DNA of 64,000 nt from the NCBI GenBank assembly GCA_022376925.1, contig JAIOJX010000006.1, positions 56,143,658-56,207,657 on the forward strand. Reading direction: 5' to 3'. This DNA comes from Tragulus kanchil (taxonomy: Eukaryota > Chordata > Mammalia > Artiodactyla > Tragulidae). The first letter of the stretch is position 1. The number at the start of each line of letters is the position of its first letter. A program made the position numbers and the translations under genes. Below, one piece after another: positions 25,596 to 38,751 of this stretch. A model generated the notes under the pieces. The model was not told the DNA's origin. It did not search any database and saw only the letters and a program-made list of their open reading frames with translations.

Positions 25596-26280
25596 TTTTT
25601 TAACTTGGTGTTTGTATTTTCCTAATTGTCTTACTTTTTTTTTACAATTGTGTTTGTAAAATCTAAAAATCGCCTATTCATTTAGTTGTTATATATCATG
25701 TCTTTTAAAGCTACAACTTCCTTTTCACTGTTCATGCAATTATTTTTGTTGAAGAATTGATTATTCAGTCCTCTAGAAGTTTTTGCATTATGTGTTTCAA
25801 TGATTGCATAGCTATTTTCTCTAATGTGTTCATGTGACCTCTGTGTGACCTATGAACTGATAGGTACACACAGATAGAGTCTTAATCAGATTGAGGTTTG
25901 ATTTTTTTTGGCAAGAAATTTTATAGCAGGGTTGTATACTTCCTATTATATCATATCATGAGGCACATAATGTATGGCTGCCTTTCTATGAGTTAAAAAT
26001 TAATAACTAGGTTCAGACCCATTCAGTATATGGTTCTTTATATTCTTTTTATTTAATGATTTTAAATAGCAGTTGATAATCATTGCCTAGATCCACTTTT
26101 TCATTAATGGTTATAAAATAATGATATTTTAATTTTATCATGCTTTCTATGTTTATCATCTAGAACTATTTTATACAGATTTTTCTTTCATCAACTGTTT
26201 ACATATCTCACTCTGTATTTGATACAGGAAAGAAAAATGCTTGTTTCTTTTTCTTTGTCAATCATTTTGAAGAATAATGA

Positions 26281-28605
26281 GTCATTTTCCTGGCAACCTC
26301 TAAAGAAGATCAGCTAATAATTCTAGCATCATTGTGAAGTTATGTAACATAGTATAACCTAAATAAGCCCCGTAGCATATTATTCCACTAGATATTCAAG
26401 AAAATCCCAATCTGCTTTTATCCCTATTTGACAAATATGTAATATAAGATTCAAATGGCTTTCATGGACTTTCAGAAGGTTATGCAATTAGTAAATGCTG
26501 GAGTATTGATTTCAATTCATATATTATGATTCCTGGTTCTCAAACTGTAATTACACTATTATGTCAACTAAGTCCTTATAAGTTTCCTTATTTACTTTTT
26601 CTGTTTTCCTCTGGAAGACCAAGAGGATTTGATCTCCTCTCTTTCTATTTTCCTTCATTCCTCCCCACCTCCTTCCCTCATTCCCTTTTCTTTCTTTCTC
26701 TTTCCGTCTTTCACTTTCACTTTTTGGCTTTCATTAATCACTAGTAACCAAATTTGCACAAAAGAAAAATGCATTTGCACAATTTCTCTCTTCAAAAGCC
26801 TTCTATGGAAGAAAACATATAACCTACTTTCTCACTTTATATTTGTAAGAAATTTGTCTTTTTTAAAAATTTTTTTGAACTATTCTTTCTCACTAACCTA
26901 CATATTCCTTGATTTTCTTCCTCTATTGTGTAACAAAACTCTGATGTTCATAAATGCTAGTATCTAGGAGAAAAGTTTCAGAGTTAGAAGCATTAAACAA
27001 AGTTTTCAACTTGAATTTTGGAGCTAATTATAACTCTTTTACTTGCAAACACAATGCCTGTCCAACTTCCCTTCCTCTACCTTCTTTTTTCCAGGGTGTG
27101 ATTTTCTTTTTTGACCTTTACAGTCATGCCTTGGGCAAGTTCGTATGCCATTTTCCCTTTTCTTCTCTTATTTCTGACTTCCTTACTTATTCCCCAACTC
27201 TGCTTCTCTGCTATACATCCCCTATTTCTGCTACTTTTGGGAACAGTCTTCCCACTCTTCCTTTCCCCAATATTCCTGAAATTCCTGGGCATAATTAAAC
27301 CTCTCCTCCCTGAAATCCTCCTGTTTGTACTTTAAAACTCATAATGTGAAGAGAGGGAAGCACTTCTTCCATTTTACACTTTCTCTTGGTTATAGCTCTT
27401 ATTTCAAAATCATTTTTTCCTTTTTAGATTGGATGTCAGAAGAAAAAAAAGGGAAGTTCATTTTCCTGGCAAGCTCTAAAGAAGATCAGCTAATAATTCT
27501 AGCATCATTGTGAAGTTATGTAACATAGTATAACCTAAATAAGCCCCGTAGCATATTATTCCACTAGATATTCAAGAAAATCCCAATCTGCTTTTATCCC
27601 TATTTGACAAATATGTAATATAAGATTCAAATGGCTTTCATGGACTTTCAGAAGGTTATGCAATTAGTAAATGCTGGAGTATTGATTTCAATTCATATAT
27701 TATGATTCCTGGTTCTCAAACTGTAATTACACTATTATGTCAACTAAGTCCTTATAAGTTTCCTTATTTACTTTTTCTGTTTTCCTCTGGAAGACCAAGA
27801 GGATTTGATCTCCTCTCTTTCTATTTTCCTTCATTCCTCCCCACCTCCTTCCCTCATTCCCTTTTCTTTCTTTCTCTTTCCGTCTTTCACTTTCACTTTT
27901 TGGCTTTCATTAATCACTAGTAACCAAATTTGCACAAAAGAAAAATGCATTTGCACAATTTCTCTCTTCAAAAGCCTTCTATGGAAGAAAACATATAACC
28001 TACTTTCTCACTTTATATTTGTAAGAAATTTGTCTTTTTAAAATTTTTCTGAACTATTCTTTCTCACTAACCTACATATTCCTTGATTTTCTTCCTCTAT
28101 TGTGTAACAAAACTCTGATGTTCATAAATGCTAGTATCTAGGAGAAAAGTTTCAGAGTTAGAAGCATTAAACAAAGTTTTCAACTTGAATTTTGGAGCTA
28201 ATTATAACTCTTTTACTTGCAAACACAATGCCTGTCCAACTTCCCTTCCTCTACCTTCTTTTTTCCAGGGTGTGATTTTCTTTTTTGACCTTTACAGTCA
28301 TGCCTTGGGCAAGTTCGTATGCCATTTTCCCTTTTCTTCTCTTATTTCTGACTTCCTTACTTATTCCCCAACTCTGCTTCTCTGCTATACATCCCCTATT
28401 TCTGCTACTTTTGGGAACAGTCTTCCCACTCTTCCTTTCCCCAATATTCCTGAAATTCCTGGGCATAATTAAACCTCTCTCCTCCCTGAAATCCTCCTGT
28501 TTGTACTTTAAAACTCATAATGTGAAGAGAGGGAAGCACTTCTTCCATTTTACACTTTCTCTTGGTTATAGCTCTTATTTCAAAATCATTTTTTCCTTTT
28601 TAGAT
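26281..28605. repeat. Tandem duplication D11, offset 1176 bp
   Basis: Left copy 26281 to about 27432, right copy about 27456-28605. Sequence at the seam (atgtcagaagaaaaaaaaggg) is degraded. Indels of 1-2 bp in homopolymers (about 26870 and 27305). Confidence 0.95.
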
Positions 28606-30633
28606 TGGATGGTTTGAAAAAATATCCTTATGGCTTTTGATTGCTCTCATGGCATTCTCTGCTTGCTCTCAATTATTTTACAATTCAGTGCACAATCTCT
28701 ATCTTTCACTTGCCTTCAGTGTCAAGTGCATTTTCTCCTGTCCAACAGGGAATAAACAACCCATCTATAAAGACAGAGTCAGTAACTCTCACCTAGGGAT
28801 TGGATCAAAGTGGCAGCATGAGAACATACTGTAAAGTTATTGTTCCTGAACCAAATTCATGGGAACAAATGTATATGAAATAAGTGAACTAATAGCAATT
28901 CTGGAAAACCAGCAAAAGGAAGGATATTTAATGGGTTCAAATTAATATTCAATGAAAGACAAAAAACAACTGAATGAAACTGAATTAATGCAAAAATGCC
29001 AAGTAAAGGATAAAACTTCTGAAAAAGTTCTAGAGTAATAGAGCTTGGGAAGCAGTAGCAAAGGTGAGAAGAAAAAATCTCTTGGACAATAAGTAAAGTC
29101 TTTTTTTTAGGTGTATCAGTAGAAAGTTTATGCATTTTAATGGGTTCCACTCTAAAGTACCTCAAACAAGAATGTGTTCCAGCATTTTTCCCTGGGATGG
29201 AGATTGAAAGATTTTTCAGTCTAAGAAGCAAAAGCAACGTTCCGAGTGGCTGGTAGCATCCAGAAAGAATAAGAATAAGAACCAGTTCAGATGTCCAGTT
29301 CCTTGGATTTCTTACATGATAATACATCTTTGGCATTCATATTAGTCTTTATCTAATAGATTATTGAAAGTCCAAAATTGAGCAAAAAGCAGGAAAGAGT
29401 TATTTATTGAGGATTAAAAAAAAAAAAAAAACCAAAAACAATGCCACGAATGAAAACATGAAATGTAATCATCAAAAGATCCAATGCTTAAGGAAATAAG
29501 TTAATAAAATAACTGATTTACATAGTTCTCTGCTATACATCCCTATTTCTCTTTTCCTTTCCCCCAATATTCCTGAAATTCCTGGGCATAATTAAACCTC
29601 TCTCCTCCCTGAAATCCTCCTGTTTGTACTTTAAAACTCATAATGTGAAGAGAGGGAAGCACTTCTTCCATTTTACACTTTCTCTTGGTTATAGCTCTTA
29701 TTTCAAAATCATTTTTTCCTTTTTAGATTGGATGGTTTGAAAAATATCCTTATGGCTTTTGATTGCTCTCATGGCATTCTCTGCTTGCTCTCAATTATTT
29801 TACAATTCAGTGCACAATCTCTATCTTTCACTTGCCTTCAGTGTCAAGTGCATTTTCTCCTGTCCAACAGGGAATAAACAACCCATCTATAAAGACAGAG
29901 TCAGTAACTCTCACCTAGGGATTGGATCAAAGTGGCAGCATGAGAACATACTGTAAAGTTATTGTTCCTGAACCAAATTCATGGGAACAAATGTATATGA
30001 AATAAGTGAACTAATAGCAATTCTGGAAAACCAGCAAAAGGAAGGATATTTAATGGGTTCAAATTAATATTCAATGAAAGACAAAAAACAACTGAATGAA
30101 ACTGAATTAATGCAAAAATGCCAAGTAAAGGATAAAACTTCTGAAAAAGTTCTAGAGTAATAGAGCTTGGGAAGCAGTAGCAAAGGTGAGAAGAAAAAAT
30201 CTCTTGGACAATAAGTAAAGTCTTTTTTTTAGGTGTATCAGTAGAAAGTTTATGCATTTTAATGGGTTCCACTCTAAAGTACCTCAAACAAGAATGTGTT
30301 CCAGCATTTTTCCCTGGGATGGAGATTGAAAGATTTTTCAGTCTAAGAAGCAAAAGCAACGTTCCGAGTGGCTGGTAGCATCCAGAAAGAATAAGAATAA
30401 GAACCAGTTCAGATGTCCAGTTCCTTGGATTTCTTACATGATAATACATCTTTGGCATTCATATTAGTCTTTATCTAATAGATTATTGAAAGTCCAAAAT
30501 TGAGCAAAAAGCAGGAAAGAGTTATTTATTGAGGATTAAAAAAAAAAAAAAAAACCAAAAACAATGCCACGAATGAAAACATGAAATGTAATCATCAAAA
30601 GATCCAATGCTTAAGGAAATAAGTTAATAAAAT
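28378..30633. repeat. Tandem duplication D12, offset 1122 bp
   Basis: Left copy from about 28378 to 29528, right copy about 29529-30633. The first 45 bp of the right copy are shortened relative to the left (ctatttctcttttcc), then identity is nearly complete. Confidence 0.95.
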
Positions 30634-31643
30634 AATTAGAATAAAGACTTTAGAATAAGTACAATTAACATACTCAGATGAAATAAACTTGAGACATTGG
30701 AAAATAAATGTTTATTGTTGAAATACAAAAAGCCCTCAACAGATGAGTTAAATATCAAAATTAGCTTAGGCAGGACACTATTAGTGAGAGGAAAAAGCAA
30801 AGCTGAATAAGATGTAACACAAAAGGTCAAAGAGGTGAAGAATAAAAGAAAGGTATGAGCTGTGGAAGACAGATCAAGAAGCTCCTATATGTATCTAGTG
30901 GGAGTCCCAGAAGAGAGAGAATAGAGAAGTGGGAGGTGAGAAGTAATACCTACTGATACAATTGAAGAAAACCTTTCAATGCCAAACAGACAAGAGTCTG
31001 AAGAGAAAGATCTCCTTCAGTGGGGAACACTTTTCTATACAAACTTCTTTTCTTTAAATGATAAGATTGAAGCAAGAAGGAATCTAAAGACATTTTCATA
31101 TGATGGGAAGAAGCCAACATTTTCACTACTCAAAGCCATGTTTTTCTGGATGAAGAAAAAGAGAGAGAGAGAAACTAAAGAGACATGTAAAACACAAGAA
31201 GCTGAAATGAGCAAAGGAACAAACAAAATTAAATAAACAAATTAATTCCAGACATTGGTAGAGAATGTAAACAAAGTGTTAAAACTTTGAGATGTGAAAG
31301 AACAGAAATAGGTTACATAAATTCTATATTATGGATAATACTAAGACTTGATTAAGGAATAAGGGTATGTGTTCACTCAGATACTTCAGATGGAAAGCAA
31401 ATTGACATAGATATTTTTAAAGGGTTTTCGAAAATGAAAGGTATAATTTGCATGGAAGTTTTAGTAGTGTTAAACATTCCTGTACCTAATAATGTAGTGT
31501 CTAAATATTTAAAACAAAATCTGATAAAAATATGAGACACTGAAAAATCTGTAATTATGATGCAAGACTTTCAGGATTTGGTAGGCCAAATAAATTACTA
31601 AAAAGTTTAATAGATTATAATGTAAAACATTATTTTTAAAACT

Positions 31644-31981
31644 ATTTATTTATTTATTTTGGCTGCACTGGGTCTTGATTGCTGCATGCAGAATTTCTCT
31701 AGTTTCAGTGAGTGGAGGCTACTCTCTAGTTGCAGTGCACAGGCTTCTCATTGCAGTAGCTTCTGTTGTTGTGGAGCATGGGCTCTAGGGTGCACTGGCT
31801 TTAGTTGTTCCAGCACGTGGACTCACTAGTCATCATTGCTGGGCTCTAGACATAGCTCAGTGGCTGTGACACATGGGCTTAGGTACTCCTTGGCATGTGA
31901 GATCTTCCCTGATCAGGAATCGAACCTGTGTCTCTTGCATTGACAAGCATATTCTTCGCCACTGAGTCACCAGGGAAGCCA
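31644..31981 (-). mobile_element. CHR-type SINE
   Basis: (ttta)n start, ggctgcactgggtcttgatt, ggcttctcattgcagtagc, then gtgagatcttccctgatcag and a head ending gagtcaccagggaagcc. An 8-bp target-site duplication ttaaaact is at 31636-31643 and 31982-31989. Confidence 0.9.
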
Positions 31982-34900
31982 TTAAAACTCTATTTTAAAT
32001 GATATCATTTTTTAAAAAGTATAATTAGTCAGTTTCAATTGGAATTTAAACAGCACAAACCTTTTGACCCAGTAATTCTATTTCTTAGAGTACATCCAAG
32101 AGGACTACTGGTATATAAGCATAGTGAAGAACTAACAGGTATACTGTCGAATAAATGCTCATTAAATACACTACAATATTGTGAATCATTACAAAGAATG
32201 AAGATAATTGATATATACATGAAATTGTCTAAAACTTTTTTTTTAGTAAAGGAAACATAAACCACATGGAAGTCAAGTAAAAGGAAAATATTCTTGGCTT
32301 TTCTAGAAAAGGAGAATTAGGGAGGCCAAGCTGGCAGAGTAGAAGGACATGCACTCATCTGCTCCTGTGAAATACCAGAATTGTAACTAACTGCTGAAAA
32401 ACCATTGACAAGAGAATGTTGGATCCGACCACAAAAAAGATACCCCACATATGAAAGCAAAGGAGAAGTCACAAGATAGCAGGAGGGGTGCAATTGCACT
32501 CTTAAAAATCAAATGTCACACCTGCAAGAGAGACTGGATAGGCCAAACACACAAAGCCTGATATACACCAAGACCCTGGAAAGGAGCAGTGGCCCCCACA
32601 AAAGATTGAGCCAGACCTGCTTTTGAGGGTCCAAGTGCCTCTCTGGGTTAGAAGTGCAACAAAGCAGTCTGCGGAAAGATGGTGTTGCATTTAATTCCTC
32701 TTGAAGGATCATAAAGCCCCCAAGCAAGACTAGGGAAATAGACTCTGTGTGCACCGGGATCCAGGAGAAAGCAATAGTGACCTCACAGGAAACTGAGCCA
32801 GACTCATCTCTGAGTGTTCTCAAGTCTCTGGCGGTGGTGGGGGTCAAAGGTGGCCTGCTGTGGTGTCAGGGACAATGAGGCAGTGATCCTGACAGAGCAT
32901 GCAGAAATAAGTCCTTTTAGAGATGGTCACCATTACTCCTACCATAGTTTGGCCTCAGGTCAAACTATACGATGGGAAAATAGTTCCACCCAGCAACAAA
33001 GGTAACTGGATTAATGATCAAGAGCCTGAGCCTGACCTAACTTAGCCAGGGCAGACTTTTTAGTGCTTGGAAAGGCAGAACTACAGAAAAAACAGTAAAG
33101 AAGGCCTTCTAATCCAACTTCTGCCAGAGGCAGGAAAAAGACTAATAGGGCCATAATTCTTACAACAAAGTCACTGACAACAGAGTTCCCAAAACAAAAA
33201 CATTTACTATTGTTTTACATTTTGATTTGAGCTGCAGTTGCCTCTGGATTTGTTTCTTTATTTTTTCTCCTCCCCGACATTTTTTTCCCATTCGCACTCT
33301 GCTATTGTACCTACCAGTCTTATCAGTACTATTAAATACATTCAAGTTTACAAAATTTTTTTTTGTTTTCAAATGACACATTTTATTTTGGTTACATACT
33401 TCTAATTCTACATTGGCCTTTTGTGGTTCTGTGGGAGTTTTGTTTTTATTATTTTTTTGTTTTGCTTTTCTATATTTTTCTTTCTCTTTAAGTTTTAAAT
33501 TTTTATATGTATTATTATTTTTCTACAAATATTCCTTTGCTTTCTCTACTGTTCTTTTCCTATTGCATTAAACTTGAAAACATACAAATCTTCTTTCTCT
33601 TCCTATATTTAGCTTTGCAACACTATTCTATATTTCTTTTCTATCCTTCCTGTCTCTTCTTTCTTTTCCTCATTGTATTTCTTGGTCTGTTTTGTTTTCA
33701 TTGTCTTATCCCCAATTGGGACCTTGCTCTAGTATTGTTTTCCAGTTTGTGCTTTAGTTAGTTTGATTTTTCACTGGTAGATACCATTCTTAGTTTCCTC
33801 TATTTGCTGCATTAACCTATTGTACTGTATTTTTCTTTATGGACCATTTGGGCTGTGCTGTGGCTGTATATGTTTGTGTGTATATTCTAGTATGTTCAAT
33901 AGTATTTGCATGATATTTTAATTGCCATTTGTCAAGGGCACACTTTCTGTTTCTCATTTGTGTATATATGTTTTAATACCATTTAATGTCAACAAACCAG
34001 TTATAGAATCTCCTTTCCCTGGTCAGGCATCCAGCCCAGGGGCTTCACAGAGGGAGCACTGGCTCCAAGAACCTACACTACCAGAGAACACATAACACTA
34101 GAGAACATTAAACAGCAAAAACTCCCACAAAGGCAAGCACTTGCATAGAAATGCTGGAATCACCCAACCACCAGCAGCACTCTGAATAAGACCTCTCATC
34201 CAAACAACAAACAAGACAAAAATACAAAACCAATCATCCACATACCTAACATGGAACGTGGGAAAAGGAGATCTCAAACATAGTTAAAGATTAATCATGA
34301 TAATGAAAAATCATAAAAATAATGCACAAATGAAGCAAAAATTCATAAACAAATAAGCTCAAATAAATGAAGAGGAATAAGACAAACTTTCTGAAAGAGA
34401 TTTCAGAAGAAAATAGAATATTAGAGAAAATGCAAGAATCAACTAACACTCCAAACAAAGAAATACAAGAATTAAAAAAATGACAAATAAAGACAAACAA
34501 CTCAATTTCTGAAGTTAAAAATACTCTAGATGGAAAAAAAGAGCAGAGTATCTGAGGCAGAAGAACAGATAAACGAGCTGGAGAATAGAATGGTGGAAGT
34601 AAGTGCTGAAGAACAGAATAAAGCTCAAAGAATGAAAAGAGCAGAGGATAGTCTCAGAGACCTCTGGAATAATATCAAATGCACCAACATTTAAACTACA
34701 GGGTTTCCAGAAGAAAAAGAAAGGGTGTGAGAAATTTTTTGAAGAGATTATAGTTGAAAACTTCCCCAACATAGGAACGAAAATAGTCAATCAAGTTCAA
34801 GAATCATAAAGTCTCATACAGGATAAACCCTAGAAGAAACATGCCAAGATACATACTAATTATGCTAACACAAAGAAAGAATACTAAAAGCAGCAAGGGA

Positions 34901-35325
34901 AAAGCAACTAGTGACACACAAGGGAAACCTCACACATTTAACTGCTGATCTTTCAGCAGAAACCCTGCAGTCCAGAAGGGAATGCCAAGACATATTTAAA
35001 GTACTGAAAGAGAAAAATCTACAACCAAGATTATTGTACCCTGCAAGGATCTCATTCAAAATTGATGGAGAAATCAAAAGCTTTACAGACAAGTGCAAAT
35101 TAGTAGAATGTAATACCAATAAACCAGCATTACAACAAATCTTAAAGGGACTTATATAGTTAGCAAATATAAGAGAGGAAAAAGATCTGTGAAACAAATC
35201 CCAAACATTTAAGACCATAGCAATAGGAGCATTTGTATCAATACCTACCTTAAATGTAAGTGAATTAAACACTCAAACCAAACGGCACAGATTGGCTGAA
35301 AAGATACAAGCACAAGACCTGTATA

Positions 35326-37554
35326 TATGCTATTTGCAGGAGACTCCCTTCAGACCAAAACATACATATAGAATGAAAGTGAGAGGACAGAAAAACATAT
35401 TCCATGCAAATGGAAATCAAAAGAAAGCTGGAGTATCAATCCTCATATCAAGCAAAATAGACCTTAAAATAAAGAAGATTATAAGAGATAAGGCATAATG
35501 ATCAAGGGATCAATCCAAGAGGTAGACATAACAATTATAAACATCTATGCACCCAACTTAGGAGCATCTCATACATAAGTCAAACACTATCAGATCTCAA
35601 AGGAGAAATTGATAGTAATTCAATAATAGGAGACTTTATTACACCCCACTGACATCAATGAAGAGATCATCAAAACAGAAAATTAATAAGGAAACACAGC
35701 CTTAAATAATACATTAGAAGAGATAGATCTCGTTGATATCTTTAGGACTTTCCATCCAAATGCAGAAGAATACACTTTCTTCTCAAGTGCACATGGGACA
35801 TTCTCAAGGATAGAACACATCTTGGGTAACAAATCAAACCTCCATAAATTTAAGAAAATTGAAGTCATATCAACCATCATTTTTGACCACAATGATATGT
35901 GACTAGATATCAATTACAAGGAGAAAAGCATAAAAATCACAAACACATAGAGATTAAACAATACATTGCTAAATAATGAACAGATTACTGAAGAAATAAA
36001 AAGGGAAATAAAAAAAAATCCTAGAAGAATGTGACAAAGGAAACACAAAAATTCAAAACTTATGTGATGCAGCAAAAGCAGTTCTAAGAGGGAATTTTAT
36101 AGCAATACAATCCTACCTCAAGAAACAAGAAAAACATTAAAAAGACATTCCAACTTTATACTTAAACAACTGGAAAAAGAAGAACAAAAAACCCCCAACA
36201 TTAGCAGAAGAAGAGAAATCATGAAGATCTTAGCAGAAATAAATGAAAAAAAAAATGAAAGAAGCAATAGTAAAGATAAATAAAACCAAAAGCTGATTCT
36301 TCTAAAAGATAAACAAAGTTGACAACTGCTTCATCAAGAAAAACGGTAAGAAGAATCAAATCAACAAAATTAGAAATGAGAAAGGAGAGGTTGCAACAGA
36401 TAATACAGAAATTCAAAGGATTATGAGAGATTTTATGAACATGCTATTTGCAGGAGACTCCCTTCAGACCAAAACATACATATAGAATGAAAGTGAGAGG
36501 ACAGAAAAACATATTCCATGCAAATGGAAATCAAAAGAAAGCTGGAGTATCAATCCTCATATCAAGCAAAATAGACCTTAAAATAAAGAAGATTATAAGA
36601 GATAAGGCATAATGATCAAGGGATCAATCCAAGAGGTAGACATAACAATTATAAACATCTATGCACCCAACTTAGGAGCATCTCATACATAAGTCAAACA
36701 CTATCAGATCTCAAAGGAGAAATTGATAGTAATTCAATAATAGGAGACTTTATTACACCCCACTGACATCAATGAAGAGATCATCAAAACAGAAAATTAA
36801 TAAGGAAACACAGCCTTAAATAATACATTAGAAGAGATAGATCTCGTTGATATCTTTAGGACTTTCCATCCAAATGCAGAAGAATACACTTTCTTCTCAA
36901 GTGCACATGGGACATTCTCAAGGATAGAACACATCTTGGGTAACAAATCAAACCTCCATAAATTTAAGAAAATTGAAGTCATATCAACCATCATTTTTGA
37001 CCACAATGATATGTGACTAGATATCAATTACAAGGAGAAAAGCATAAAAATCACAAACACATAGAGATTAAACAATACATTGCTAAATAATGAACAGATT
37101 ACTGAAGAAATAAAAAGGGAAATAAAAAAAAATCCTAGAAGAATGTGACAAAGGAAACACAAAAATTCAAAACTTATGTGATGCAGCAAAAGCAGTTCTA
37201 AGAGGGAATTTTATAGCAATACAATCCTACCTCAAGAAACAAGAAAAACATTAAAAAGACATTCCAACTTTATACTTAAACAACTGGAAAAAGAAGAACA
37301 AAAAACCCCCAACATTAGCAGAAGAAGAGAAATCATGAAGATCTTAGCAGAAATAAATGAAAAAAAAAATGAAAGAAGCAATAGTAAAGATAAATAAAAC
37401 CAAAAGCTGATTCTTCTAAAAGATAAACAAAGTTGACAACTGCTTCATCAAGAAAAACGGTAAGAAGAATCAAATCAACAAAATTAGAAATGAGAAAGGA
37501 GAGGTTGCAACAGATAATACAGAAATTCAAAGGATTATGAGAGATTTTATGAAC
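35326..37554. repeat. Tandem duplication D13, offset 1114 bp
   Basis: Left copy 35326-36439, right copy 36440-37554. The seam reads ttttatgaac|atgctatttg. It duplicates the L1 ORF2 endonuclease region. Copies appear identical. Confidence 0.95.
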
Positions 37555-37589
37555 AACTATATAGCAATAAAACATAAAACCTTGAAGAA

Positions 37590-38640
37590 ATGGACAGATT
37601 GTCAAATAAGTACAATCTTTCAAGACTGAACCAGGAAGGAGATATTAGGGACAATCCAATTAGAAGCACTGAAATCAAATCTGTGATCAAAAATCTCCCC
37701 AGAAATAAAGACCCAGGACCAGATGGTTTCACAGGTGAATTATATCAATCATTTAGAGAAGAGACAATACATATCCTTCTAAAACTTTTTCAAAAAATTT
37801 CACAGGAAGGATCACTTCCAAATGCACTCTAGGAGGCCACTATCACCCTGATATCAAAATTAGGCAAAGACAATACCAACAAAGAAAATTACAGGCCAAA
37901 ATCCCTGATGAATATAGACGCCAAAATCCTCAACAAAATTCTAGCAAATAGATTTCAACAACACATCAAATAGCTCATACATCATGATTAAGTTGGGTTT
38001 ATTCTAGGTGTGTACGGATTCTTCAATATTCACAAATCTATTAATGTGATACACCATATTAATAAATTGAAAGATAAAAATATGATAATCTCAATAGATA
38101 AAAAAAAATATCTTTTGATAAAATCCAACACCCATTTATGATAAAAATAAAAACTCTTCAAAAAATGGGCATAGAAAGAACCTACCTCAACATAGTGAAA
38201 GTCATACATGATAATCCCACAGCAGACATTATTCTCAATGGTGAAAAACTGAAAGCATTTGCTCTAAGCTTGGGAACAAGATAGGGGTGTCCACTCTCTC
38301 CACTATTATTCAACATAATCTTGGAAGTTCTAGCTACAGCAATTAGAGAAGAAAAAAATAAAAGAAATCCAGATTGGAAAATAAGAAGTAAAATTCTCAC
38401 TATTTGCAGACGACATGATACTATACATAGAAAACCCCAAAGACACTATTAGAAAATTACTAGAGCTAATCAGCAAATTTAGCAAAATCAACACACAGAA
38501 ATCACTTTCATAACTATATGCAAGCAATGGAAAATCAGAAAGAGAAACAAAGGAAACAATCGCATTCACCATTGCAACAAAAAGAATAAAATATCTAGGA
38601 ATAAATATACCAAAGGAGAAAAGAGAACTGTACATTGAAA
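37590..38640 (+). pseudogene. L1 ORF2 reverse-transcriptase remnant
   Basis: Conserved RT blocks are readable: NKDPGPDGFTGELYQ (about 37.7 kb), and the catalytic FADD at 38403-38414 in [12 protein letters not shown]. Frameshifts and stops separate them. Belongs to the L1 at 32311-48876. The reading is interrupted at 38661 by the PSAP retrocopy. Confidence 0.88.
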
Positions 38641-38645
38641 ATTGT

Positions 38646-38661
38646 AAGACACTGATGAAAG
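38646..38661. repeat. 5' target-site duplication of the PSAP retrocopy
   Basis: The 16-mer aagacactgatgaaag recurs exactly at 44959-44974, immediately after the poly(A) tail. It is L1 ORF2 sequence, showing that the retrocopy entered the L1. Confidence 0.95.
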
Positions 38662-38751
38662 GCATTGGAGATGGTGGAGTCTAGCTGCGCCATGTACTCT
38701 CTATTCATCCTGGCCAGCCTCCTAGGTTTGGCTCTACCCAGCCATATCCTT

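Larger units (their letters stand above)
25596..31635. other. Intergenic, AT-rich, no gene recognised
   Basis: Two duplications (D11, D12) and otherwise unassigned sequence. Open frames here are short, low-complexity or lack any recognisable domain. A polypyrimidine stretch of about 80 bp at 26630-26720 (and its copy at 27806-27896) and a 14-16 bp A-run near 29417 and 30540 are the only compositional features. Confidence 0.5.

Noticed and set aside
26629..28617. Several 70-114-codon open frames rich in F, L, S and P
   Set aside because: They come from a polypyrimidine-rich AT-rich tract, overlap in several frames, and lack start context or domains.
28857..29336. 159-codon minus-strand open frame, repeated at 29979-30458
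   Set aside because: No recognisable domain, leucine- and serine-rich from AT-rich DNA, and present twice only because of duplication D12. Treated as chance.
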